NCBI GenBank assembly: GCA_035946735.1
Contig: DASYYZ010000055.1
Coordinates: 124,001 to 188,000 of the forward strand
Reading direction: 5' to 3'
Length of the DNA: 64,000 bases
Origin: Gp13-AA77 sp035946735
GTDB lineage: Bacteria > Acidobacteriota > Terriglobia > UBA7540
Below are positions 37,955 through 47,106 of this stretch, piece by piece. Under the pieces are notes generated by a model. It was given only the letters and a program-made list of their open reading frames with translations. It had not been told where the DNA came from and did no database searches. The first letter of the stretch is position 1, and the number at the start of each line of letters is the position of its first letter. A program made the position numbers and the translations under genes.

Positions 37955-38219
37955 CATGCTCCTCCGTTCGATCTCATGGCCAAAAAAGGCCTCTCTGGTT
38001 CGAGAATCCTTTGACCTCGCCCATTGTCTAATTGATGTAACCCGCAGGGTAATCGATTCTTGCCGCCGGGGCAGGCTTTGCCTGGGGGGTAACGCGGAAG
38101 ATTTCGCCGGATTTGACGCGAAAGGCTGGAAAGTAGGGCTCGGTTCTCGTATGCTGGAAGCTCAAGCTTTTGAACAAGCTGAAGGATGGGCCCCTAACCT
38201 GGGCCGGGTTGCCGTTGAA

Positions 38220-38828
38220 ATGAGCGAAGCTTCCCCGCACATCGCCGAGCATAGCGAATCCGCGCTGGTTACTGCCGCCAAGGCAGGCGACTATGACGCC
38301 TTCGAACAGCTCGTTAACCGTTACGAGCGTAAGATTTACCGGCTCGGCTTGAATATCACCGGCAACCCCGAAGATGCCGAGGACGTGCTGCAGGAGGCAT
38401 TCCTCAAAGCCTTCGAGAATCTCCCCAGGTTCCGCGAAGACTCGCGTTTCTACACCTGGATTGTCCGGATCGCGGTCAATCAAGCGCTGATGAAGCTGCG
38501 CAAGCGCCGGAGCGACAAGTCAGTTTCACTTGATGATCCCATCGAAGAAGGCGGAGAAGTAATCCCGCGCGACTTCGCCGATTGGAAACCTAACCCCGAG
38601 CAATTATTGGGGCGCACGGAAACACGCGACATTCTGGAGAAGGCCGTGCAGGACCTTCCTCCGTCGTTCCGCACGGTATTCATGCTGCGGGACGTAGAAG
38701 GACTTTCCACCGAGGAGACGGCGGAGGTGCTCGGCCTCACCATTAGCGCCGTGAAGGCCCGGCTTTTCCGCGCCCGCTTGCGTCTGCGGGAAGAACTCAG
38801 CAAATTTTTTAAAGAGGCTCGATCTTGA
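38220..38828 (+). CDS. ECF-type RNA polymerase sigma factor
   Basis: 202 residues. Region 2 has the core-binding and -10 motifs (AFEQLVNRYERKIYRLGL, DAEDVLQEAFLKAFE, FYTWIVRIAVNQALM). Region 4 has LPPSFRTVFMLRDVEGLSTEE with HTH (VLGLTISAVKARLFRARLRL). ATG 38220 gives the usual ECF length; the frame is open upstream and ATG 38151 is an alternative. Its stop overlaps the start of a small zinc-type anti-sigma gene. The regulon is unknown; no palindromic autoregulatory promoter was recognised. Confidence 0.9.
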   Translation: MSEASPHIAEHSESALVTAAKAGDYDAFEQLVNRYERKIYRLGLNITGNPEDAEDVLQEAFLKAFENLPRFREDSRFYTWIVRIAVNQALMKLRKRRSDKSVSLDDPIEEGGEVIPRDFADWKPNPEQLLGRTETRDILEKAVQDLPPSFRTVFMLRDVEGLSTEETAEVLGLTISAVKARLFRARLRLREELSKFFKEARS

Positions 38829-39064
38829 ACTGCCAGAAAGTTTTTCAGGAAATATCGAACTATCTCGACGGCGATCTCGACCCGGAACTGAAACGGGCTA
38901 TCGAAACGCACGCTTGCGGATGCCACCATTGCGAGGTGGTTGTCAACACGACGCGCAAGACCATCGAGCTGTACTGCGACGGGCGCCTCTTCGCGATGCC
39001 TTTCGAGGTCCGGGAGCGGCTCCACGTCGTGCTGCGGCAAAGGTGCCGCGGCCGCGTAAGCTAG
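38825..39064 (+). CDS. Short zinc-finger anti-sigma factor
   Basis: 79 residues with a zf-HC2/ZAS-type pattern: Cys3, then His at the start of HACGCHHCEVV (H-x3-C-x2-C). No transmembrane segment follows, so it is a soluble anti-sigma rather than the membrane-bound type. It starts at TTG overlapping the sigma stop (TTGA). Zinc-thiol anti-sigmas often release the sigma on oxidation; that role is inferred. The reading frame ends normally. Confidence 0.8.
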   Translation: MNCQKVFQEISNYLDGDLDPELKRAIETHACGCHHCEVVVNTTRKTIELYCDGRLFAMPFEVRERLHVVLRQRCRGRVS

Positions 39065-39130
39065 GTGGCGCTGTCATTCTGACAGGTTAACCAGCCTTTT
39101 TCCTCACCTTTCGATCAGGGAGCACAAGTG

Positions 39131-40312
39131 ATGCGAGAAGCCGTGATTCTGTCGGCGGTACGAACGCCGGTCGGAAAATTTCAAGGATCGCTCGCGCCTT
39201 TTTCCGCGGTGGACCTGGGCGCCATCGTTGTGCGCGAGAGCGTGAAGCGAGCCGGCATCGACCCCGCGCAGGTCGACGAAATCATCATGGGGAACGTGAT
39301 CTCGGCCGGCCTCGGGCAGAATCCGGCCCGGCAGGCGGGTCTTAAAGGCGGGCTCGATAACCGCGTGGCCGCCATGACGATCAACAAGGTCTGCGGCTCG
39401 GGATTGAAGGCGGTGGGCCTGGCGGCGCAGGGCATCCGGACGGGAGATGTCGAGACGGTTGTGGCCGGCGGCATGGAATCCATGACGAACGCACCCTACC
39501 TGCTGCCTCAGATGCGGCAGGGCTATCGGTTGGGTCACGCCAAAGTGCTCGACTCTATGATTCAGGACGGTCTTTGGGATGCCTACAACGACTTCCACAT
39601 GGGCATGACGGGCGAGCTGGTAGCGGAGAAATACAAGATTTCGCGCGAACGCCAGGACGCCTACGCGGTGGAGAGTCACCGGCGTGCTCTGGACGCGATC
39701 AGAACGTGCAGATTCAGCCAGGAGATCGTCCCGGTTCCCATCCCGCAACGCAAAGGTGATCCAGTACTTTTCTCCACAGACGAGTCGCCGCGCGCCGATA
39801 CGTCGCTCGAAACGCTGGGAAAGCTCAAGCCCGCTTTCAAGCCGGACGGCACCGTCACGGCCGGGAACTCTCCGGGCACGAATGACGGCGCGGCCGCCCT
39901 GGTCGTGACTTCGCAGGAGAAAGCGCGGCAGTGGGGCAAGAAGCCCCTAGCCAAAATCGTGGGTCAGGCGGTGAGTGGCATCGATCCCAAGTGGGTGATG
40001 ATGGCGCCCGTGGAAGCTGTGCGAAGGCTCGTTGAGAAAATCCGCTGGAAGCTCGAAGACGTCGACCTGTTCGAGCTCAACGAGGCCTTCTCGGTGCAGG
40101 CCCTGGCCGTAATTCAGGAGCTCGGCCTCGATCCCGAAAAGACCAACGTCAACGGCGGAGCCGTGGCTCTCGGCCACCCCATCGGAGCATCCGGCGCGCG
40201 GGTGCTGGTGACGCTGCTGCACGAGATGGGCCGGCGCAATGCGCAACGCGGCATCGCGGCTCTGTGCTTGGGTGGCGGGAATGCGGTCGCTTTAGCGGTC
40301 GAGCGTGACTGA
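39131..40312 (+). CDS. Acetyl-CoA C-acetyltransferase (thiolase)
   Basis: 393 residues. Nucleophile Cys88 in INKVCGSGLKAVGL, His near 349 in VALGHPIGASGAR, second Cys near 379 in CLGGGNAVALA. It catalyses reversible condensation of two acetyl-CoA or thiolytic cleavage of 3-ketoacyl-CoA. It is followed by a 3-hydroxyacyl-CoA dehydrogenase, so the pair probably interconverts acetyl-CoA and 3-hydroxybutyryl-CoA. AGGGAG lies eight bases before ATG 39131; GTG 39128 is adjacent. Confidence 0.95.
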   Translation: MREAVILSAVRTPVGKFQGSLAPFSAVDLGAIVVRESVKRAGIDPAQVDEIIMGNVISAGLGQNPARQAGLKGGLDNRVAAMTINKVCGSGLKAVGLAAQGIRTGDVETVVAGGMESMTNAPYLLPQMRQGYRLGHAKVLDSMIQDGLWDAYNDFHMGMTGELVAEKYKISRERQDAYAVESHRRALDAIRTCRFSQEIVPVPIPQRKGDPVLFSTDESPRADTSLETLGKLKPAFKPDGTVTAGNSPGTNDGAAALVVTSQEKARQWGKKPLAKIVGQAVSGIDPKWVMMAPVEAVRRLVEKIRWKLEDVDLFELNEAFSVQALAVIQELGLDPEKTNVNGGAVALGHPIGASGARVLVTLLHEMGRRNAQRGIAALCLGGGNAVALAVERD

Positions 40313-40334
40313 GCGAATGCGCGTCGTCCGATTC

Positions 40335-40374
40335 CAATCTCTCAATGGCTCAATCCTTCAATCCCTCAATCCAA
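40335..40374. repeat. Five-unit 8-bp tandem repeat spanning a start codon
   Basis: Five consecutive units of pattern CAATNNNN: CAATCTCT, CAATGGCT, CAATCCTT, CAATCCCT, CAATCCAA. The annotated ATG at 40345 falls in unit two, and units three to five encode the first residues of the dehydrogenase. Eight is not a multiple of three, so unit gain or loss downstream of the ATG would change the frame. Confidence 0.8.
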
Positions 40375-41226
40375 ATCGTGGGTGTCATTGGCGCGGGCAC
40401 GATGGGCCACGGCATCGCTCAGGTGCTGCTGCGGCACGGGTACCGCGTCGCGCTCTCGGACGCCTCCGCGTCGTTTCTGGCTAAAGGTAAGGAACGTATC
40501 GAGAAAGGGCTGGCGCGCGACGTTGAGAAGAGCCGCCTCACCGCCGAGCAACGCGATCAGTCGTTGGCGCGGATCGAGACGTCGGTGTCACTCGACGCCG
40601 TGGCTGCCGCGGACTTCATCATCGAAGCCATTACTGAGAACTTCGAAGCCAAGGCCAAGGTGTGGCGGGAACTCGACGAACGCGCTCGGCCCGGGGCGGT
40701 CTTTGCCAGCAACACTTCGTCGATTTCCGTCACCCGTCTGGCAGCGGTCACGCGGCGGCCCCCACAAGTCCTGGGTATGCACTTCTTCAATCCCGTGCCG
40801 GTGATGAAGCTGGTGGAGCTGGTGCCCGGCCTGGAAACGTCTCCGGAAACAGTCGACGTGGCGGAAAAGCTGGCCACATCGCTTGAGAAGACTCCTGTGC
40901 GCGTAAACGACTTTCCGGGATTCGTCTCGAATCGCGTTCTGATGCCGATGATCAACGAGGCTGTTTACGCGGTGATGGAGGGCGTGGCCGAGGCGCGGGC
41001 GCTCGATACCGTGATGAAGCTGGGCATGAATCATCCCATGGGTCCGCTCGAACTTGCCGATTTTATCGGCCTCGACGTCTGCCTCGACATCATGAAGGTG
41101 CTCTACGAGGGCTTCCGCGACTCCAAGTACCGGCCATGCCCGCTGCTCGAAAAGATGGTGGCTGCCGGCAGGCTGGGCCGCAAATCGGGGCGCGGTTTCT
41201 ATGATTATTCGACCAGTGCGAGATGA
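40345..41226 (+). CDS. hbd: 3-hydroxybutyryl-CoA dehydrogenase (3-hydroxyacyl-CoA dehydrogenase family)
   Basis: NAD(P)-dependent reduction of acetoacetyl-CoA or the reverse. 293 residues, single-function size. Rossmann motif VGVIGAGTMGHGIAQ, then SNTSSISVTRLA, the catalytic His region GMHFFNPVPVMKLVELV, and PGFVSNRVLMPMINEA. The C-terminal helical domain ends KSGRGFYDY. The first 11 residues are encoded by the 8-bp repeat and precede the conserved region; a GTG at 40378 would give a start right at the Rossmann strand. No ribosome site is seen for ATG 40345. Lies 32 bases after the thiolase and is probably cotranscribed. Confidence 0.93.
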   Translation: MAQSFNPSIQIVGVIGAGTMGHGIAQVLLRHGYRVALSDASASFLAKGKERIEKGLARDVEKSRLTAEQRDQSLARIETSVSLDAVAAADFIIEAITENFEAKAKVWRELDERARPGAVFASNTSSISVTRLAAVTRRPPQVLGMHFFNPVPVMKLVELVPGLETSPETVDVAEKLATSLEKTPVRVNDFPGFVSNRVLMPMINEAVYAVMEGVAEARALDTVMKLGMNHPMGPLELADFIGLDVCLDIMKVLYEGFRDSKYRPCPLLEKMVAAGRLGRKSGRGFYDYSTSAR

Positions 41227-41520
41227 GGTTGGCCGGAACCGGGTTTAAGAGATTGAGAATTCGCAGTGGTCCGGCGCGAAAAAGAGATGCCAGCCTAACT
41301 CAAGAAGCCCTCACCACCTGTAGGACTAAAGGCTGAGGCGATCGAGGATCAATCAGTTCGCGCCTTCACGAGTGCAGCCGCTCAAGAAGGTATTCCGAGC
41401 ACAGTTCGCCGATCGATTTTGAGGGAGCATCGCCCAACCTGGGTCACGTTCATGCTATCGCCTGCCGCCGCCGATAAAGCAAGTAGTATACTTGGATGAA
41501 GGAAAGGCAGAAGAGCAGCA

Positions 41521-41595
41521 TGGTGGGCGATAGAGGATTCGAACCTCTGACTTCTACCGTGTGAAGGTAGCACTCTACCGCTGAGTTAATCGCCC
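41521..41595 (-). tRNA. tRNA-Val(CAC)
   Basis: 75 bases with encoded CCA. Acceptor stem GGGCGAT/ATCGCCC, anticodon stem CTACC/GGTAG with loop TTCACAC (anticodon CAC), T-arm AGAGG/CCTCT around TTCGAAT. Flanked by about 290 bp without genes on its 3' side. Confidence 0.96.
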
Positions 41596-41694
41596 GAGAT
41601 TCTAAAGTTACCAAATCCGGCGATTCGCGTCCATCAAGATGCGGCATCCAACGGGTGCGTGAAGGGCGAGGCGCAATTCAGCATTGAGTAGATC

Positions 41695-42678
41695 ATGAGT
41701 CTGACCGAGTTGAAGGCCGAACCCGAGACCCTTGCCGAGGAGTTCACCGAACCCATCGCGCGGCTGGAGCACGCCGTGCAAAGCGCGATTCGAGGCAAGG
41801 ACGAGGCGGTGCGTCTGGCGCTCGTCACCCTGTTCGCACGCGGTCATCTTCTGATCGAAGACGTGCCGGGTGTGGGCAAGACAACGCTGGCCCGCGCGCT
41901 CGCCCGGTCTCTCAACTGCCCTTTCCAGCGCATCCAATTCACTTCGGACCTGCTGCCATCGGACGTGATCGGCACCAGCATCTTTAGCCTCGAGACGCAG
42001 CACTTTGAATTCCGGCAGGGTCCTATTTTCGCCAACATCGTTCTGGCCGACGAGATCAATCGGACCACACCAAAAACCCAGAGCGCACTGCTCGAAGCCA
42101 TGAACGAGTATCAGGTGACGGTGGAGAAGTCAACTTACCCCTTGCCGGAGCCTTTTCTCGTAATTGCGACTCAGAACCCGATTGAGCATCACGGCACTTA
42201 CCCTCTGCCGGAGAGCCAACTCGATCGATTCCTGTTGCGCGTCCGCATGGGTTATCCCAGCCCCGAGAGTGAAAGGGAGATCCTGGCAAATTCTGTCAGG
42301 CAGGATCCGGTCGAGCTTATCCAGCCTGTGGTCAGCGCTGAAGAAGTGGTGCACATTCAGCGGGCAGTGCGTGAGATTAGAGTGGACCATGATCTCGTTA
42401 CCTACGCACTGGCCATCGTGGAGAAAACCCGGCGTCACGAAGACCTGAGCCTAGGCGCGAGCCCGCGCGGCTCGGTTTCACTTTATCGCGCCGCCCAGGC
42501 CTGGGCGCTCGTCCAAGGGCGAAGCTACTGCATTCCCGATGATTTCAAGCGTATGGTGTTGCCGGTGCTGGCGCATCGCTGCGTCGTGAATTCACGCTAC
42601 GTTTCCACATTGAAGCAAACCGAGCAGACTGAGGCGGTGCTGCAACAGATCGTCGACTCCACTCCGGTGCCGGTTTAA
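41695..42678 (+). CDS. MoxR-family AAA+ ATPase
   Basis: 327 residues. Walker A VPGVGKTTLARALA, Walker B-like VLADEINRTTPKTQ, sensor region FLVIATQNPIEHHGTYPLPE. MoxR ATPases act as chaperones that assemble or activate cofactor-dependent or envelope complexes. It is directly followed by a DUF58 gene, the standard pairing; the VWA (BatA/BatB) genes that often follow are missing here. Confidence 0.94.
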   Translation: MSLTELKAEPETLAEEFTEPIARLEHAVQSAIRGKDEAVRLALVTLFARGHLLIEDVPGVGKTTLARALARSLNCPFQRIQFTSDLLPSDVIGTSIFSLETQHFEFRQGPIFANIVLADEINRTTPKTQSALLEAMNEYQVTVEKSTYPLPEPFLVIATQNPIEHHGTYPLPESQLDRFLLRVRMGYPSPESEREILANSVRQDPVELIQPVVSAEEVVHIQRAVREIRVDHDLVTYALAIVEKTRRHEDLSLGASPRGSVSLYRAAQAWALVQGRSYCIPDDFKRMVLPVLAHRCVVNSRYVSTLKQTEQTEAVLQQIVDSTPVPV

Positions 42679-42708
42679 CGAAGTGGCCCGTTGACGCGTG
42701 CTGCCCTG

Positions 42709-44079
42709 ATGCGAATTGCCGATCTTCAGCCCGTGGTAAAGCCTCGCGTTTCATCCGCCGCCGCCCTGCCTCGCCAAACGGACTGGAAGACATGGCAGCG
42801 GTTTCTGCTGGCGCTTTTTGGCCTCGGCTTCGCGCTGCTGCTTGCCCTGGAAGCTACCATCCTACGCGAGTCAGGCCGGTTCGGGCTGGCCGCAGCATCG
42901 GCGCTGGCGGCGCTGATACTTGCCGCGGTGGTCGCGGCCGGGACTGTCCCTTACCTGGCCCGGCGAACCGTGCTCAGCAGGCTCTGGCTGGGGATTGACT
43001 ATCGACCTACCCGTGCCGGAATTACCTACCTGCTGGTGCTGCTGGCGATCAGTCTGGCGGCGGTCAATACCGGTAACAATCTTCTCTACGTGATCCTGGC
43101 CAGCCTGCTGGCCGGCCTCGTCATCTCGGGCGCCGTGTCAAGCCTTGTGCTCAAAGGGATTGAGGTCGAATTGGAACTCCCGCAGCACGTCTTCGCCCAT
43201 CAGCCGGTTCCCGCCCGGGTGACTTTTCATAACTCAAAACGGTTGACGGCCTCATTCGCTGTAACGCTCTCCGCCTTGCCTGCGGGACGCGGACGGTTCC
43301 CCTCGACGCCTCAAGCACAGGAGATCCTGGCGCAGTCGGTCTACTGGGACCATGTTCCGCGCCGGTCGTCGCGGGTTCGGCATCTCGAGCTGACCTTCCC
43401 CCGTCGTGGCCGTTATGCGCAGAACGGGCTCCGGCTCGCCACCCGGTTTCCCTTTGGTTTGCTGATGAAATCGCGCGTCGTGCCCATGCGGCAAGAGGTG
43501 CTCGTGCTGCCCGCGGTGCAGGCTACGGAGGAGTTTTACGAGGTCTTACCTTTGGTCAGCGGCGAAGTGGAGAGCCTGGCAAAGGGACGCGGTCACGATC
43601 TTTATGCCATCCGCGATTACCGCGAAAGTGATTCCGCACGGCACGTCGATTGGAAAGCGACGGCACGAACTCACCAGATGAAGGTTCGCGAGTTCACGCG
43701 GGAAGACGAGCGGCGGGTTGCACTGGTGTTTGATGCCCGCCTTTCGGACGCAAGCGCGTCGCGACTGGCGCGTTTCGAAAAAGCCGTCGGCCTTTGCGCC
43801 TGCCTGGCCTGGCACTTCTCTGAGATCGACGCCGAAATGCAATTTGCGACTCAAGGATTCGGAACGCGGCTGGAGCGTGCCCGGGATGTTCTGTATCCGG
43901 CCCTGGAACGGCTGGCGCTGGTGGAACCTGACTTCGATTCTGACGGCGGTTTCCTTAATCGAGTTCCCGAGAGCGCGCCGGGATTCCGGATCATCCTCAC
44001 CGGCCAGCCGCGCGGCACAGTTCCCACCGCTCTCTGGAGCACTTCATACGTCATTTTCTTCGATTCCCTTCCAATCTGA
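42709..44079 (+). CDS. DUF58 membrane protein
   Basis: 456 residues. Hydrophobic helices near 25-45, 50-75 and 100-145 (YLLVLLAISLAAVNTGNNLLYVILASLLAGLV) come before a soluble region with the DUF58 hallmark YAIRDYRESDSARHVDWKAT and a VWA-like end. The partner of MoxR 30 bases upstream. ATG 42709 is chosen; an in-frame TTG at 42691 would add six residues. Function unknown in general; linked to envelope stress in other bacteria. Confidence 0.9.
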   Translation: MRIADLQPVVKPRVSSAAALPRQTDWKTWQRFLLALFGLGFALLLALEATILRESGRFGLAAASALAALILAAVVAAGTVPYLARRTVLSRLWLGIDYRPTRAGITYLLVLLAISLAAVNTGNNLLYVILASLLAGLVISGAVSSLVLKGIEVELELPQHVFAHQPVPARVTFHNSKRLTASFAVTLSALPAGRGRFPSTPQAQEILAQSVYWDHVPRRSSRVRHLELTFPRRGRYAQNGLRLATRFPFGLLMKSRVVPMRQEVLVLPAVQATEEFYEVLPLVSGEVESLAKGRGHDLYAIRDYRESDSARHVDWKATARTHQMKVREFTREDERRVALVFDARLSDASASRLARFEKAVGLCACLAWHFSEIDAEMQFATQGFGTRLERARDVLYPALERLALVEPDFDSDGGFLNRVPESAPGFRIILTGQPRGTVPTALWSTSYVIFFDSLPI

Positions 44080-44114
44080 AGCGCAGGTAAGATCCGCCAA
44101 CCGTTGGCACCGCT

Positions 44115-44618
44115 CTATGGCTCGGTCACTTGCGAGGTATGGTCGTTGATGATTCGCCAACCTTCGGAGAACTTCTTAAGCACGAGGGTGAACACACCGC
44201 CCGGGTTGTCGCTTTGCCGCTTTAGCTGCCAGTGCCCGACCACCAGGGCGGCATCAGGCGCAAGCATGTTGATCTCAAGCGCTGAAAAAGTGAGGTGACC
44301 CATGGCGGCGCGGTCAGGATACTGCTTGCGATATCGTTCCAGCACCGGCTTCCAGACGCGCAGGATGCCATCCGCGCCCACGAACTCCGTTTGAGATGAG
44401 TTCCAGTAGCCCTCCATGAAAGCATTAATGTCGCCGCGGTTCCATTCCGCCACCTGCGTTGCCAACACGGTGCGAATCGCAATCCGCTCTGCCTTCGCCG
44501 CCGCCGCCTCCCGAGTCGAGGCCTGCGCGCCAGGTTCGGTCTGGGCTTGAATCCGGTGCGGAGAGCCGGGAGCGACGGCGCCGAGTACCGCTACCAGTAA
44601 CAGCACAGAGCAAATCAC
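44115..44618 (-). CDS. Exported DUF4440 / NTF2-like protein
   Basis: 167 residues. Signal peptide VLLLVAVLGAVAPGSP...AQA, then a SnoaL/NTF2-like fold of about 120 residues (VAEWNRGDINAFMEGYWNS, GGVFTLVLKKFSEGWRIINDHTS). Members bind small ligands or act as isomerases or hydrolases, but most are unassigned. It starts at GTG with AAGGGAA upstream, 24 bases after the amidohydrolase stop, and ends convergent to DUF58. Confidence 0.82.
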   Translation of the reverse strand: MICSVLLLVAVLGAVAPGSPHRIQAQTEPGAQASTREAAAAKAERIAIRTVLATQVAEWNRGDINAFMEGYWNSSQTEFVGADGILRVWKPVLERYRKQYPDRAAMGHLTFSALEINMLAPDAALVVGHWQLKRQSDNPGGVFTLVLKKFSEGWRIINDHTSQVTEP

Positions 44619-44642
44619 CAGAGTATTCCCTTCCGGCCGGCC

Positions 44643-45944
44643 TTATTCGTTCTTTATCACCTGACCGCCCTTCATTACGAATCTCACTCGCTCAAGATTG
44701 GTAACGTCCTGGAGCGGGTCGCCCTCTACCGCAATCAGGTCCGCGAATTTTTCAGGCTCGACAGCGCCCACACGATCTGACCATCCGATGAGATCCGCGG
44801 CATTGACCGTGGCAGCTTGAATGGCGCCGAGCGGGTTCATGCCAAGCTTCACCATGACGGCAAATTCGTGCGCGTTCAGCCCGTGCGGATAGACGGCGGC
44901 GTCAGTGCCGAAGGCTATTTTCACGCCCTCGCGAATCGCGCGCTCCTCATTACCGCGCGCTGCCGGGATCACGGTGCGGGCTTTGGCCAGCATGTTGTCG
45001 GTCAGACCCATCTTCTGATAGTTCTCCAGGACCCAGTCTTCAAGATAGAGCGTGGGTACCAGATAGGTGCCGCGCTGCTTCATCAAACCGATGTCCTCTT
45101 CGTTGATGTAACTGCCGTGCTCGATGGAATCCACCCCGGCCAGCACGGCGTCCCGAATGCCGAGGGCTCCGTGCGCGTGCGCCGCCACTTTGCGGCCGAG
45201 GCCGTGAGCGGTTTCGACGATGGCGCGCATCTCCTCGGGGCTGTATTGCTCGAGAGCGGGATTATCGCCTTCAGAAAGGACGCCGCCCGTGGCCATGAAC
45301 TTGATGACGTCGGCGCCGTACTTGACGTTTCGGCGAACCCTGGCCATCACCGCCGGAACCCCGTCGGCGACACCGTCTGCCGAGGCCTGGTATTCCGGCG
45401 CCAGCAGGTTCTCGTCTCCGTGCCCGCCGCTGATGCTGAGCGGTGGACCCGAAACCAGCATGCGCGGACCTGGAACGTCGCCCGCATTGATGGCATCCCG
45501 CAGCGCCACGTCCGAAAACCCGCTGGCGCCGACATTGCGCACGGTCGTGAATCCGGCCTCCAGCGTCACCCGCGCATTGCGCGCGCCGAGCAGGGCTTCC
45601 CGCGGCACTGACATGCTTAACGAGCGATAAGCGCCGACGAAGGGCGACATGGTCAGATGAGTATGGCAATCGATTAAACCCGGCAACACGGTACGGTTGG
45701 AGAGATCGATCAGCTTTGCGCCGGCAGGAAGCTTGGTCCCGGCGGCCGGCCCCACGGCTTTGATGCGGTCGCCCTGGATCAGAATAAGCTGGTCCTGGCG
45801 GTAGCTGCCCGACCTCACGTCCAGAAGCCGTCCCGCCTTCACCGCGATCGTAGCGGTCGACGTTGAAGGCTCCTGCGAGAAAACCGTAAAGGGCAGGAGC
45901 GCGACGCAAGCGAGGCCCAGGACTCGCAAAACCGAAGTCTTCAT
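44643..45944 (-). CDS. Secreted amidohydrolase-family enzyme (imidazolonepropionase/prolidase-like)
   Basis: 433 residues, signal peptide (VLRVLGLACVALLPFTVFSQ). A metal-dependent TIM-barrel hydrolase: first metal motif LIDCHTHLTMS, carbamylated-Lys region, then VAAHAHGALGIRDAV and IEHGSYI, with the final Asp in IAFGTDAAVYPHG. The C-terminal composite domain ends LIAVEGDPLQDV. Likely an imidazolonepropionase-like or Xaa-Pro-type peptidase; the substrate is unknown. Upstream of the DUF4440 gene in one minus-strand unit. Confidence 0.88.
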   Translation of the reverse strand: MKTSVLRVLGLACVALLPFTVFSQEPSTSTATIAVKAGRLLDVRSGSYRQDQLILIQGDRIKAVGPAAGTKLPAGAKLIDLSNRTVLPGLIDCHTHLTMSPFVGAYRSLSMSVPREALLGARNARVTLEAGFTTVRNVGASGFSDVALRDAINAGDVPGPRMLVSGPPLSISGGHGDENLLAPEYQASADGVADGVPAVMARVRRNVKYGADVIKFMATGGVLSEGDNPALEQYSPEEMRAIVETAHGLGRKVAAHAHGALGIRDAVLAGVDSIEHGSYINEEDIGLMKQRGTYLVPTLYLEDWVLENYQKMGLTDNMLAKARTVIPAARGNEERAIREGVKIAFGTDAAVYPHGLNAHEFAVMVKLGMNPLGAIQAATVNAADLIGWSDRVGAVEPEKFADLIAVEGDPLQDVTNLERVRFVMKGGQVIKNE

Positions 45945-45989
45945 TTGCTTCTTATCCTTCGAAGATCAGTTCCGCAACGCTTGCAGCCG

Positions 45990-47012
45990 TCAGGCCAGCC
46001 TTTGCCGGGCCAGCACCACGGCTCCAAGCGCGCCGGCATTGTCGCCGAGGCGGCCGGGAACAATGCGAATCCGCTTGGGGTCGGCTTCGTGAAACATATA
46101 TTTGAAAGCCCACTGCCGAATGGGACTCACGTACGGCTCACCCAGGCGAGTGGCGAGGCCGCCGCCGATTACCACGCATTCCGGGTCGAGCAGGTTGACG
46201 ACGTTGGCCACGAGGATACCCAGATAACGTTGCGCTCGCGCCATCACCTCACGCATCAGCGGGTCCTTGCGCTTGAGCGCGGAATTAACCACGCTGCTTG
46301 TCATCCGGAGCTTGCTCTTCTTCTTCATCAGGTCCGGTATAACACTCTTTTGGCCAGCCTTGATGGCCGCACGCACGTCGCGCTCCATGGCTGTGCGGCT
46401 GGCCACGGCCTCGGCGCAGCCTCGGTGACCGCAACCGCACAAAGGCCCATCCACCACGATCATCATGTGGCCTACCTCCCCCGCTTCGCCGTGGCTGCCC
46501 TCATAGAGCCGGCCATTGGTGATGATTCCACCGCCGATGCCCGTGCCCACGAAGATTCCGACCAGGTCCCCTGCGTTCTCACCGGCGCCCAGTACGTGCT
46601 CGCCCACCGTGCCGACGTTCACGTCATTTTCGACAATCACCGGAATGCGCGTCCGCTTCTCCAGTTGCGGACCGAGCGGGAACTCGTTCCAACCGAGATT
46701 CGGCGCCTCGTGTACAACCCCGCGGCGCCGGTCAACGGAACCCGGCGCGCCAATGCTGATGCCGCTGAGGTCACGCCGTTTCAAACCCGCCATGTTGATC
46801 GCTTCGGTGAGAAGCTCCGAGATGTCATCCAGCATGGCCGTGGGCCTCTTCGACCGCCGCGTGGGCGCTTTGGCGTCCGCCAGGATTCTGTTCTTGGCAT
46901 CGACGATGAGCAACTTCATGCTGGTTCCCCCGAGGTCGATACCCACCAGAATCTGGTGGGTCTTGGGCGCTGATCTCGATCCTTTGGGCGGACCCTTTGC
47001 CTGTGCGGCCAT
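45990..47012 (-). CDS. ROK-family sugar kinase (glucokinase-like)
   Basis: 340 residues. Phosphate-binding LVGIDLGGTSMKL, ATP/sugar motifs ISIGAPGSVD and VENDVNVGTVGE, the second phosphate site GIFVGTGIGGGI, and the ROK signature with Zn ligands CGCGHRGCAEAVAS. The EAGEVGH sugar-binding Glu-His pattern suits glucokinase or NAGA/N-acetylmannosamine kinase; no DNA-binding domain, so it is an enzyme and not a repressor. AGGAG precedes ATG 47012; a longer frame to 47057 is rejected. Confidence 0.9.
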   Translation of the reverse strand: MAAQAKGPPKGSRSAPKTHQILVGIDLGGTSMKLLIVDAKNRILADAKAPTRRSKRPTAMLDDISELLTEAINMAGLKRRDLSGISIGAPGSVDRRRGVVHEAPNLGWNEFPLGPQLEKRTRIPVIVENDVNVGTVGEHVLGAGENAGDLVGIFVGTGIGGGIITNGRLYEGSHGEAGEVGHMMIVVDGPLCGCGHRGCAEAVASRTAMERDVRAAIKAGQKSVIPDLMKKKSKLRMTSSVVNSALKRKDPLMREVMARAQRYLGILVANVVNLLDPECVVIGGGLATRLGEPYVSPIRQWAFKYMFHEADPKRIRIVPGRLGDNAGALGAVVLARQRLA

Positions 47013-47106
47013 CAAGCATCTCCTGCGGCGCGACGTTTTCTCAATTTCAGCGCCCAAATCTTACTCCGGCGTGGAGAATAGCGCAAATCGGTAAGAGCGC
47101 GACGGC

